A DNA stretch of 6,645 bases from Rhodospirillales bacterium. Its GTDB lineage: Bacteria; Pseudomonadota; Alphaproteobacteria; Rhodospirillales; JAOUPW01. The DNA lies in the NCBI GenBank assembly GCA_029879665.1, contig JAOUPW010000113.1:1-6645 (forward strand), written 5' to 3'. Within the stretch, counting starts at the first letter, position 1. Each line of letters starts with the position of its first letter. The notes below the pieces were generated by a model. That model made no database searches. It was not told where the DNA came from and worked only from the letters and a program-made list of their open reading frames with translations. Shown here one piece after another: positions 1 through 5,767 of the stretch. The translations under genes and the position numbers were made by a program.

Positions 1-2
1 CG

Positions 3-1058
3 GATTTGATTTTACGGGACCTAAAAACAGTTTCGGAACATGCGGGCAGCATCATCAACGCGGTGTTGTTAGGGGCTTTAGCCGCGACGGGAAAACTTGT
101 TGCTGGACAGGAGGTTTTCGAGGCCGTCGTCCGCGAGGGCGGTAAAGCCGTCGAAAGCAATTTGGCTGGTTTTTCCGCCGGAATGAATTTGGTTGGAAAT
201 GCAAAGCAAGAATCCCTTCCGCTAAAGCGCAATGTGAAAGAACTCAACACGGATAAATACGATTCCTTAAGTGCGTTTCCGGATAAACTGCATAAAATCC
301 TGTCTCTTGGAATAAGCCGGACAATTGAGTATCAATCCCCGAAATATTCCGATCTTTTCCTCGCTCGCGTTCGCCGTATCCTCGCCGCGGATAAAACGGC
401 AAGTGACAAAAAATCCTATGAATTATCCAACGAAGTCGCCCGGTATCTCGCCCTTCGAATGACCTATGAGGATGTGCTTCGTGTCGCCGCTCTCAAAACT
501 CGCGCGGAACGCCTTATGGATATCCGCAACAAATCAGGCGGCCCACGGGACGTCGTTGAGGTCTTGGATTATTTCAAACCGGGAATTGAAGAAATCCGGG
601 CGGTTCTCCCACCTATTATATCAGCCGTCCTGAAACCGTTTGAAGCCCAGACATTTCATCGCCCTTTCAAAGGCGGCATTACCATCAAGTCGACATCAAT
701 AACGGGATATTACACCCTGAGATTTCTAGCCAAACTTAAATGGTGGCGACCGAGCAGCTCCCGCTTTAAAGCGGAGCAGCGGAATATTGACGATTGGCTT
801 GCTGAAATTATCAACCTCGCGAAACAAGATTATGAACTGGCCCTAGAATATACAAAATGTGCAAATCTTCTAAAAGGTTATGGCGACACCTATCGTCAGG
901 GCCTGACTAATTTTGGAACGATTACATCGGCGTTGGGAAAATTGCAGCAACGATCCAATGCTGCCGAAAATCTAAAAACGCTTCGTGAAGCGGCATTAAA
1001 GGATCCGGACGGTTCATCTCTGAATCAAGCGATTGAATCAATTGGGCTAAGGACATAA
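3..1058 (+). CDS. iorB: Indolepyruvate ferredoxin oxidoreductase beta subunit, C-terminal part (5' end outside window)
   Basis: IorA and IorB together oxidatively decarboxylate aryl pyruvates (indolepyruvate, phenylpyruvate, 4-hydroxyphenylpyruvate) to aryl-acetyl-CoA, passing electrons to ferredoxin in the cytoplasm. IorA carries the thiamine diphosphate and Fe-S centres; IorB supplies the gamma-type domain. The frame is open to the window edge (Asp codon at 3-5), so the TTG at position 6 is not the start and roughly the first third is missing. Visible residues 1-65 are the end of the gamma domain, with the stretch INAVLLGALAATG and then AVESNLAGFSAGMNL. The rest resembles the DUF6537 tail of proteobacterial IorB, including YQSPKYSDLFLARV, LALRMTYEDVLRVA and GYGDTYRQGLTNF near residues 110, 150 and 292. 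The tail ends in a variable charged segment. iorA is expected upstream. The stop lies 5 bases before the MarR gene, suggesting co-transcription. The family call is strong; substrate preference among aryl pyruvates cannot be read from this fragment. Confidence 0.85.
   Translation, partial: DLILRDLKTVSEHAGSIINAVLLGALAATGKLVAGQEVFEAVVREGGKAVESNLAGFSAGMNLVGNAKQESLPLKRNVKELNTDKYDSLSAFPDKLHKILSLGISRTIEYQSPKYSDLFLARVRRILAADKTASDKKSYELSNEVARYLALRMTYEDVLRVAALKTRAERLMDIRNKSGGPRDVVEVLDYFKPGIEEIRAVLPPIISAVLKPFEAQTFHRPFKGGITIKSTSITGYYTLRFLAKLKWWRPSSSRFKAEQRNIDDWLAEIINLAKQDYELALEYTKCANLLKGYGDTYRQGLTNFGTITSALGKLQQRSNAAENLKTLREAALKDPDGSSLNQAIESIGLRT
757..777. repeat. Intragenic inverted repeat in iorB
   Basis: A perfect 14-base palindrome, CCGCTTTAAAGCGG (761-774), is flanked by GCT (757-759) and AGC (775-777) with one unpaired C at 760, giving a potential stem of about ten pairs. 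It lies inside the iorB reading frame, encoding part of a Ser-Ser-Ser-Arg-Phe-Lys-Ala-Glu stretch. It may be chance; no function is assigned. Confidence 0.35.
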
Positions 1059-1063
1059 CAAAA

Positions 1064-1561
1064 ATGTCACGACATATCCCTAAGTTTGCTGATCTCGGCG
1101 ATGAGACAGGTTTGGTGGAAGAGGAATTCACCCTTGAACGTTTTCCTCCTTACCTGATGAACCGTATTATGAACCGATTGAACACCAACTTAAAGAAATC
1201 CCTAAAAGGGGATGACATTTCCGTTGCCGAATGGCGCGTCTTGGCGGTATTGAAAAAAAAGAGCTCGGCAAATATGTCGGAGCTTTGCGTTTATACAATG
1301 ATCGAACAGTCGACCCTCAGCCGAATCGTGGACCGGTTGGTCGGCCGAAGTCTAGTGCGCCGACATGTCGATGGGAACGACGGTCGTGTCAACCTGACCA
1401 GTTTGACTAAAAAAGGGGAGGAAGCGTTCGCAAAAATCTGGCCGGTCGCTCGCTATCATTCAGCCCGCGCATTCAAAAAAATCGACCCTGACGAATTGGA
1501 GACATTCATCGCTACACTTCAGAAAATTCTCGATAATGTTCGCGAAACCGATTTTACCTAA
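1064..1561 (+). CDS. MarR-family winged helix-turn-helix transcriptional regulator
   Basis: This is a cytoplasmic DNA-binding regulator of 165 residues, a normal length for MarR proteins, which bind palindromic operators as dimers and usually release them when a small, often aromatic, ligand binds. Residues 23-50 form the first dimerisation helix, and ISVAEWRVLAVL (52-63) is the typical helix entering the DNA-binding domain. The predicted recognition helix is about 82-94 (QSTLSRIVDRLVG). The wing is about 97-115, with Asp106 and Arg108 in the DGNDGRVNLTSLTKKG pattern characteristic of the family. A C-terminal helix (143-160) completes the dimer interface. The ATG at 1064 has an AAGGA ribosome-binding site at 1049-1053, inside the end of iorB, so translation may be coupled. 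There is a 15-20 residue N-terminal extension before the conserved fold. Its position between iorB and a TRAP transporter suggests it controls one or both, possibly sensing an aryl acid; that is inference. The subgroup and ligand are not recognised. Confidence 0.9.
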   Translation: MSRHIPKFADLGDETGLVEEEFTLERFPPYLMNRIMNRLNTNLKKSLKGDDISVAEWRVLAVLKKKSSANMSELCVYTMIEQSTLSRIVDRLVGRSLVRRHVDGNDGRVNLTSLTKKGEEAFAKIWPVARYHSARAFKKIDPDELETFIATLQKILDNVRETDFT

Positions 1562-1572
1562 GTGAGGCCAAC

Positions 1573-1583
1573 TTAATATTTAA
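1573..1583. promoter_or_regulatory. Candidate operator palindrome upstream of dctP
   Basis: TTAATATTTAA is an 11-base near-palindrome (one mismatched pair about the centre) in the 40-base gap between the MarR gene and dctP, 8 bases before the dctP ribosome-binding site. MarR proteins commonly bind AT-rich palindromes near their own genes. Against it: no good -35/-10 pair is visible in the gap and such short AT-rich palindromes arise by chance. Confidence 0.2.
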
Positions 1584-1590
1584 CCAAAAC

Positions 1591-1596
1591 AGGAGG
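1591..1596 (+). promoter_or_regulatory. Strong Shine-Dalgarno site of dctP
   Basis: AGGAGG lies five bases before the ATG at 1602. It is the closest match to the consensus ribosome-binding site in the window and fixes the dctP start. It fits the high expression needed for a periplasmic binding protein. Confidence 0.85.
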
Positions 1597-1601
1597 AAAA
1601 T

Positions 1602-2579
1602 ATGACAACTATAACAACAACTCGAAAAACGGTAATCGGCGTAATTGCAGGAGCCGCCGGACTAATTGGCTTAAGCTCCATTGCGGCGGCCGAAGAAGTC
1701 ACACTTAAAGCCGTCAGTGCTTTTGCCAACGGAACGACCTTCAGCAAAAATTTTCAACGCTATGTTGAAAAGGTGAATGAACTTGGCAAGGGCGTCGTCA
1801 AGCTCAACTATCTTGGCGGCGGAAAGTCGGTTATCAACCCCTTTGAGCTTGGAAATGCCATTAAAACCGGCGTGGTGGATATCGGAAACCTGCCCGGCGC
1901 TTTTTACACGAATATCGTGCCTGAAGCCGATGCGATTAAGCTGTCGCAGTATACCATTCTGGAAGAACGGAAAAATGGCGCCTGGTCGTTCATGAACGAT
2001 CTTCATATTAAGAAAATGAATGCCTATCACTTGGCCCGCCAGAAAGACTGCGTTCCTTTTCATCTGTATCTCACCAAGAAAATTGATAAGCCGAACCTCA
2101 AAGGCATGAACATTCGAACGACTCCTATTTACAGTGCTTTCTTCACTTCACTCGGTGGGTCAATGATCCGGACGCCTCCGGGTGACGTTTATACTGCATT
2201 GGAGCGGGGCGCCGTCGACGGCTATGGCTGGCCCACACAAGGCGTGCTTGATCTCGGTTGGCACGAAGTTACTAAATTCCGTGTCGATCCAGGTTTTTAT
2301 CGCGCTTCCGTGGAAGTCCTGATTAATAACGACAAGTGGAAGTCTCTCGGCGCGGATCAAAAAACGGTTCTCGCTAAAGCGGCCCAATGGATGGAAAGCC
2401 TGTGTGCCGAAGATCAAAAAATAAATGCCACGGAAATTTCCAGACAAACCAACGCGGGCATTAAGCAAATCATGTTTGACAAGGCTTACTTGAAACAAGC
2501 CTATGATGCAGGCTGGAAAGCATTCTTGAAAGCCAATCCGGCCAATGGTCCGAAATTGCGTGAATTGCTAACCAAGTAA
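1602..2579 (+). CDS. dctP: TRAP transporter periplasmic solute-binding protein (DctP family)
   Basis: This is the extracytoplasmic receptor of a TRAP transporter; it binds an organic acid in the periplasm and delivers it to the DctQM membrane pair. The 325-residue length is normal. Residues 1-30 form a Sec signal peptide: Arg8-Lys9, a hydrophobic core (11-27), then Ala-Ala-Ala before a likely cut after Ala30. The hallmark block is LKGMNIRTTP at 166-175, where Arg172 matches the conserved arginine that salt-bridges the ligand carboxylate in this family. GDVYTALERGAVDG (194-207) is the other signature stretch, followed by Tyr-Gly-Trp-Pro where many relatives have Gln-Glu-Asn-Pro. The conserved arginine supports a carboxylate ligand; the exact compound cannot be named. 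The mature protein keeps two cysteines (150 and 268), which could form a disulfide, though this is unproven. It is 40 bases downstream of the MarR gene and is followed by a strong hairpin, then dctQ and dctM. Confidence 0.93.
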   Translation: MTTITTTRKTVIGVIAGAAGLIGLSSIAAAEEVTLKAVSAFANGTTFSKNFQRYVEKVNELGKGVVKLNYLGGGKSVINPFELGNAIKTGVVDIGNLPGAFYTNIVPEADAIKLSQYTILEERKNGAWSFMNDLHIKKMNAYHLARQKDCVPFHLYLTKKIDKPNLKGMNIRTTPIYSAFFTSLGGSMIRTPPGDVYTALERGAVDGYGWPTQGVLDLGWHEVTKFRVDPGFYRASVEVLINNDKWKSLGADQKTVLAKAAQWMESLCAEDQKINATEISRQTNAGIKQIMFDKAYLKQAYDAGWKAFLKANPANGPKLRELLTK

Positions 2580-2587
2580 ATATTATG

Positions 2588-2615
2588 CGGGGCTGTTTAT
2601 TTATAAACAGCCCCG
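2588..2615 (+). promoter_or_regulatory. Intercistronic hairpin between dctP and dctQ (partial terminator or mRNA stabiliser)
   Basis: CGGGGCTGTTTAT (2588-2600) and ATAAACAGCCCCG (2603-2615) are perfect 13-base inverted repeats separated by two T residues; allowing a realistic four-base loop leaves 12 pairs. The hairpin starts 8 bases after the dctP stop and ends 8 bases before the dctQ ribosome-binding site. The sequence after it (TTCCTGCC) lacks a U tract, so it is unlikely to be a full terminator. Hairpins after binding-protein genes commonly protect the upstream mRNA or reduce read-through, raising the receptor above the membrane subunits; that role here is inferred. Confidence 0.8.
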
Positions 2616-2623
2616 TTCCTGCC

Positions 2624-2630
2624 GGGAGGA
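2624..2630 (+). promoter_or_regulatory. Ribosome-binding site deciding the GTG start of dctQ
   Basis: GGGAGGA ends 7 bases before the GTG at 2638. There is no in-frame ATG near the beginning of the conserved region, so this site supports the GTG as the true start. Confidence 0.75.
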
Positions 2631-2637
2631 AAGTTGG

Positions 2638-3129
2638 GTGAATTTGAGAAATCTGTATAACAGCATCCTGACCGGATGCGGCGTGACAGCCGCACTTGCA
2701 ATACTGTTTATTGTGTTTTTAGTTTCCGTGAATATTTTTCTTCGAAAATTTCTTCAGACCAGTATTCCGTGGACCGTTGAAGTTTGCGAATATGCCTTAT
2801 ATTTCGCAACCTTTATGGCCGCGCCCTGGGTTTTAAATCAGAACGCCCATATCAGGGTCGATGTTTTCACTTCGTTTCTGACCCCCGAAAAGAGCCGCTA
2901 TCTGAATATCATCGTCGATTTTATCGGGTTGGGAGTATCCATTGTATTCCTCGTTTATGGCGTTGAAGCCACATTTGCGTCCTGGGTGGGAAAAGCTCTC
3001 ATCTTCAAGGAACTGGTTGTGCCTGAATGGTGGCTTCTTCTTATCCTGCCGCTGTCGGCTTTGCTTCTGACAATTGAATTCCTTTCCCGTCTAACCGCGG
3101 GTTTCAGCTCCCAGCCGAAGATAACCTGA
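2638..3129 (+). CDS. dctQ: TRAP transporter small membrane subunit (DctQ family)
   Basis: This is the small inner-membrane subunit of a TRAP transporter, which pairs with DctM and is needed for uptake from the loaded DctP receptor. At 163 residues it has the usual size. Four hydrophobic segments are visible at about 14-34, 45-66, 88-110 and 128-150, matching the four-helix DctQ fold. The family pattern is clear: Trp45 followed by Glu48 and Glu51-Tyr52 (WTVEVCEYALYF), then Pro-Trp (63-64) and NAHIRVD at 69-75, with the polar loop between helices 2 and 3. Translation starts at a GTG supported by GGGAGGA. The TGA stop overlaps the first base of the dctM ATG (sequence TGATG), so the two subunits are very likely translationally coupled, which fits their 1:1 role in the membrane. 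Confidence 0.93.
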   Translation: MNLRNLYNSILTGCGVTAALAILFIVFLVSVNIFLRKFLQTSIPWTVEVCEYALYFATFMAAPWVLNQNAHIRVDVFTSFLTPEKSRYLNIIVDFIGLGVSIVFLVYGVEATFASWVGKALIFKELVVPEWWLLLILPLSALLLTIEFLSRLTAGFSSQPKIT

Positions 3130-4448
3130 TGGAATGGCCACTCGCTCTTTTCCTGTTGCTGGGAACCATGCTGTTCCTAATGATGATCAGCGTTCCCGTG
3201 GCTTTTGCATTCCTGGGGGTCAACATTCTGGGCGCCTGGGTTTTTCTGGGTGGTGAAGCCGGTCTGGTACAACTGGTTCGCAACTCAATGGTTTCCGTGA
3301 CCACCTTTACGCTTGCCCCAATTCCCCTCTTTTTACTGATGGGTGAAATCCTGTTTCACAGTGGCATCGCCTATAAAAGCGTCGAAGCAATTGATCGGTT
3401 AATTTCCAGAGTCCCCGGGCGATTGGCCGTCGTCGCGGTTGTCGGCGGTACGGTCTTTTCATCTCTTTCCGGATCAAGCATTGCAAACACGGCGGTGCTG
3501 GGCTCCACGTTGCTTCCCGATATGTTGAAACGCGGATATTCACCGACCATTGCCATGGGCCCTATCATGGCGACCGGTAGCATTGCCATGCTGATCCCGC
3601 CTTCAGCATTAGCCGTTCTCCTTGGTAGTCTGTCCGGGATTTCAATCGCTCAGCTTCTTCTCGCCGGGATTATTCCAGGTATAATGATGAGCATTCTGTT
3701 CATTACATATATTGTTGGCCGCTGCCATTTCCAGCCGTCCTTGGCCCCAGTCGAGGAGAAAAAAGAATCCTACACATGGCGTGAACGCATTATCCCGTTC
3801 CTGATTTACGTTCTGCCACTTTTTTCGATCTTCTTTGTTGTTGTCGGCAGTATTTTCAGCGGCTGGGCGACGCCGACGGAATCCGCCGCCCTTGGATCGT
3901 TGGCATCCCTCATCGCCGCCGCGGCATATCGGAGCTTAAGCATAAAAATTCTGGTGGTCTCCTTATTGGAAACAGCAAAGATCACCTCAATGATCCTGTT
4001 TATCGTTGTCGCATCTATGACATTTTCCCAAATCCTCACCTTCTCCGGCGGGACCAGCGGCCTTCTGTCGGTCTTCAGGGAATATACGCTGACGCCTTTT
4101 CTTCTGTTGATCGGAATGATTGGCGTGTTGCTTATACTCGGCGCTTTTATGGATCAGGTCAGCATGATGCTGGTGTCCCTGCCGTTCTTTATTCCTTTGG
4201 CGGAAGCCAATAATATCAACACGCTCTGGCTGGGGGTTCTGATGCTGATTGTCATGGAAATGAGCTTCACGACGCCACCTTTCGGATTGCTTCTTTACGT
4301 TATGAGGGGCGTGGCTCCCGAGCATATTTCCATGCGCCGGATTTATGTCGCGGCCTTTCCCTTCGTCGGGCTATCGGCCATTGTTCTCATCCTTCTCATG
4401 GCTTTCCCTGAAATTGTAACCTGGCTACCCGCAGCCCTCAGAAATTAA
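3129..4448 (+). CDS. dctM: TRAP transporter large membrane subunit (DctM family)
   Basis: This is the large inner-membrane subunit that forms the sodium- (or proton-) coupled transport path of the TRAP system. The 439-residue length and strongly hydrophobic character, with about a dozen membrane segments, are normal for DctM. Signature stretches appear in the expected order: PIPLFLLMGEIL (64-75), SGSSIANTAVLG (114-125), the helix-breaking Ile-Pro-Pro-Ser (156-159), GWATPTESAALG (245-256), GAFMDQVSMMLVSLPFF (338-354) and TPPFGLLLYVMRGVAP (382-397). The polar segments around residue 119 and around 245-256 correspond to the two re-entrant hairpin regions where sodium and substrate bind in this superfamily. 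A charged cytoplasmic loop (208-220) separates the halves. No frameshift or lost motif is seen, so the transporter looks functional. It is the last gene of the plus-strand unit; the next gene is convergent. Confidence 0.95.
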   Translation: MEWPLALFLLLGTMLFLMMISVPVAFAFLGVNILGAWVFLGGEAGLVQLVRNSMVSVTTFTLAPIPLFLLMGEILFHSGIAYKSVEAIDRLISRVPGRLAVVAVVGGTVFSSLSGSSIANTAVLGSTLLPDMLKRGYSPTIAMGPIMATGSIAMLIPPSALAVLLGSLSGISIAQLLLAGIIPGIMMSILFITYIVGRCHFQPSLAPVEEKKESYTWRERIIPFLIYVLPLFSIFFVVVGSIFSGWATPTESAALGSLASLIAAAAYRSLSIKILVVSLLETAKITSMILFIVVASMTFSQILTFSGGTSGLLSVFREYTLTPFLLLIGMIGVLLILGAFMDQVSMMLVSLPFFIPLAEANNINTLWLGVLMLIVMEMSFTTPPFGLLLYVMRGVAPEHISMRRIYVAAFPFVGLSAIVLILLMAFPEIVTWLPAALRN

Positions 4449-4486
4449 GCTGAAGCGGCATTGTCGCGAGTGACATAGTGGATGAA

Positions 4487-4509
4487 GCGGACGGCTCAGC
4501 CATGTCCGC
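4487..4509. terminator. Possible bidirectional terminator hairpin in the dctM/bamE convergent gap
   Basis: GCGGAC (4487-4492) pairs with GTCCGC (4504-4509) and the enclosed GGC pairs with GCC, leaving a TCA loop and a two-base bulge, for about nine mostly GC pairs. It is the best hairpin in the 128-base gap between the convergent dctM and bamE stops. Neither side has a clear run of T, so intrinsic termination would be weak. The same gap holds a direct repeat of TCAGGGGC (4527-4534 and 4542-4549) of no known meaning and no credible gene. Confidence 0.35.
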
Positions 4510-4576
4510 CAATCCGGAAACGGTAGTCAGGGGCTATATTCTCAGGGGCGCATTGAGTGCCTTCAATGGAACATCA

Positions 4577-5035
4577 TCATTCCGCGGGCACTTCCTTGTT
4601 GAAACGTCCAAAGTTGCCAAACAGCTGCTGAATGAAGGTCATTTCATTGCCGGAGGTCGGGGTTTCCCGATCAACGGGTACGATATTCCGGCCTTTTTCC
4701 AATCCATATGTCTTTACGTCGGAGACAACACCCTTTTCATCGAAGGAGATGGCAACGATCTTGCGTTCCTGAATTTCCGGCGCCAGGAATGCCAGCGTTT
4801 CCGTCCGTTCGCTGATATAATACCAGACTTCCTTGTCAAACAGATTGACGTTCGAGGGCGATCCAAGGGTTTCCGAGACTTCCTGACGGGACTGTTCTCC
4901 GGGCTTGATCTCGGATATTCGGTCAAGGTCGGGAAGGTTGCCGCGCATTTCAATCCGGGGGGCGCAGGCAGCCAGCACGACGACAAGGGCGCCAACGGCG
5001 GTGATTTGTGAAATTCTGTGTATACGCTCAATCAT
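4577..5035 (-). CDS. bamE: Outer membrane protein assembly factor BamE (SmpA/OmlA lipoprotein)
   Basis: BamE is a small lipoprotein anchored to the inner face of the outer membrane. It helps the BamA complex fold beta-barrel proteins. The chosen start gives 152 residues: a basic n-region (Arg4, His6, Arg7), a hydrophobic core, and a lipobox Leu21-Ala22-Ala23-Cys24, with Cys24 the lipidated residue. The mature part carries the family pattern RGNLPDLDRISEIKPG, then SRQEVSETLGSPSNV and the aromatic strand EVWYYIS, followed by RKIVAISFDEKGVVSDV, the last strands of the BamE fold. The tail from about residue 115 is polar and less conserved. An in-frame ATG at 5098 would add 21 residues ahead of the signal peptide. 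I prefer 5035 because it gives a normal-length signal sequence, although its ribosome-binding site is weak. It is divergent from the bc1 chaperone gene. Confidence 0.88.
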   Translation of the reverse strand: MIERIHRISQITAVGALVVVLAACAPRIEMRGNLPDLDRISEIKPGEQSRQEVSETLGSPSNVNLFDKEVWYYISERTETLAFLAPEIQERKIVAISFDEKGVVSDVKTYGLEKGRNIVPVDRETPTSGNEMTFIQQLFGNFGRFNKEVPAE

Positions 5036-5155
5036 GGATTTGGTTATTTTAGCACCTATTTTTGTCCCATAACGGAAACTTGAGCCTTTTGATCGCATCC
5101 CCGATGGGATATGACGTGCTCCCTTCGCTTAGGGGGTTCGAATGGAAGGGTAATA

Positions 5156-5183
5156 AATCTAACCGTCGGGCCCTTTATGTCAA
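5156..5183 (-). promoter_or_regulatory. Sigma-70-like promoter for bamE
   Basis: Read on the minus strand, TTGACA (5183-5178) is a perfect -35 box, followed after 16 bases by TAGATT (5161-5156), a four-of-six match to the -10 consensus. Transcription would start near 5148, upstream of both possible bamE starts. The -35 box lies only 20 bases from the start codon of the divergent gene, so a plus-strand promoter for that gene would have to lie in or overlap this transcribed region. Confidence 0.5.
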
Positions 5184-5203
5184 TTGTCCGGTCAGGGTGA
5201 GCT

Positions 5204-5746
5204 ATGAATCCATTCCGATTTCTTAAGGGGAGGCCCCTGGAATCCGCCGCCCAACGCTTGTATGACGCCGCTGTCAGGCAAGCCCGGAATCCAGAATTTT
5301 ATGAAAATATGGGGGTTCCCGATACGGTGGAAGGCCGTTTTGAATTAATTTCTCTTCATACTTTTCTCATCCTGCATCGCCTGAAGCAGGATCATGATGC
5401 CACCAAGTCGCTGGCTCAGGCTCTGGTTGATCTGATGTTCAGGGATATGGATCATAATCTGCGGGAAATGGGCGTCGGCGACCAGCGGGTTCCCAAGCGC
5501 ATCATGAAAATGGCTGAAAACTTTTATGGACGCATGGGAGTTTACGAAAAAGGCCTTGAAATTGTTGATAAATCCCTCTCCGAGGCCCTTCGCCGGAATC
5601 TTTTTCATCAGGCAAAGCCCCGGGATATGGACCTGGATCACATGGCGGACTATATCCGCCGTCAATCCAGTGCTCTTTCCAAAGTATCTCTGGAATGCCT
5701 GCTTGAGGGCGATATTGGATTTTGGGGGCCGTCCTCCGGCCCTTGA
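5204..5746 (+). CDS. Ubiquinol-cytochrome c chaperone family protein (CBP3/UQCC1-like)
   Basis: This is a homologue of the mitochondrial Cbp3/UQCC1 chaperone, which binds newly made cytochrome b during assembly of the cytochrome bc1 complex (complex III). The bacterial proteins are assigned the same role by family. It is soluble with no signal peptide, so it would act at the cytoplasmic face of the membrane. At 180 residues it matches the alphaproteobacterial form, which consists mainly of the conserved domain. Conserved stretches are visible: RLYDAAVRQARNPEFY (18-33), DTVEGRFELISLHTFLILHRL (40-60), FRDMDHNLREMGVGD (79-93) and VPKRIMKMAENFYGR (96-110). The domain is predicted all-helical. The ATG is preceded by AGGG (5194-5197) at a suitable distance. 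Its stop lies 21 bases before the DUF177 gene, so the two are probably co-transcribed, though a terminator-like hairpin covers its last codons. Confidence 0.88.
   Translation: MNPFRFLKGRPLESAAQRLYDAAVRQARNPEFYENMGVPDTVEGRFELISLHTFLILHRLKQDHDATKSLAQALVDLMFRDMDHNLREMGVGDQRVPKRIMKMAENFYGRMGVYEKGLEIVDKSLSEALRRNLFHQAKPRDMDLDHMADYIRRQSSALSKVSLECLLEGDIGFWGPSSGP
5726..5742 (+). terminator. Terminator-like hairpin at the end of the bc1 chaperone gene
   Basis: GGGCCG (5726-5731) and CGGCCC (5737-5742) form a six-pair all-GC stem with a TCCTC loop, extendable by two G-T pairs. A T-rich but interrupted tail follows (5743-5755), and TTTT precedes the stem. It overlaps the last codons of the chaperone gene, with the TGA stop directly in the tail. 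It may reduce read-through into the DUF177 gene; translating ribosomes would partly prevent folding. Confidence 0.35.
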
Positions 5747-5767
5747 TTTGGATTTAACGGACGTACA

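Noticed and set aside
6..8. TTG as the start codon of the first gene
   Set aside because: The frame is open to the window edge and the protein begins in the middle of a conserved domain, so the gene is cut by the window and does not start here.
1671..2063. 130-residue minus-strand reading frame inside dctP
   Set aside because: It is a shadow of the dctP frame, with no recognisable motif and no independent signals.
3987..4325. 112-residue minus-strand reading frame inside dctM
   Set aside because: Its His-, Gln- and Arg-rich composition is what antisense translation of a membrane-protein gene produces.
4478..5011. 177-residue plus-strand reading frame opposite bamE
   Set aside because: It lies antisense to bamE, shows no family motif, has no clear ribosome-binding site, and BamE on the other strand has a lipobox and full family pattern.
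5124..5156. Plus-strand promoter for the bc1 chaperone gene using TAATAA (5151-5156)
   Set aside because: The -10 matches only three of six bases and no reasonable -35 lies 16-18 bases upstream.
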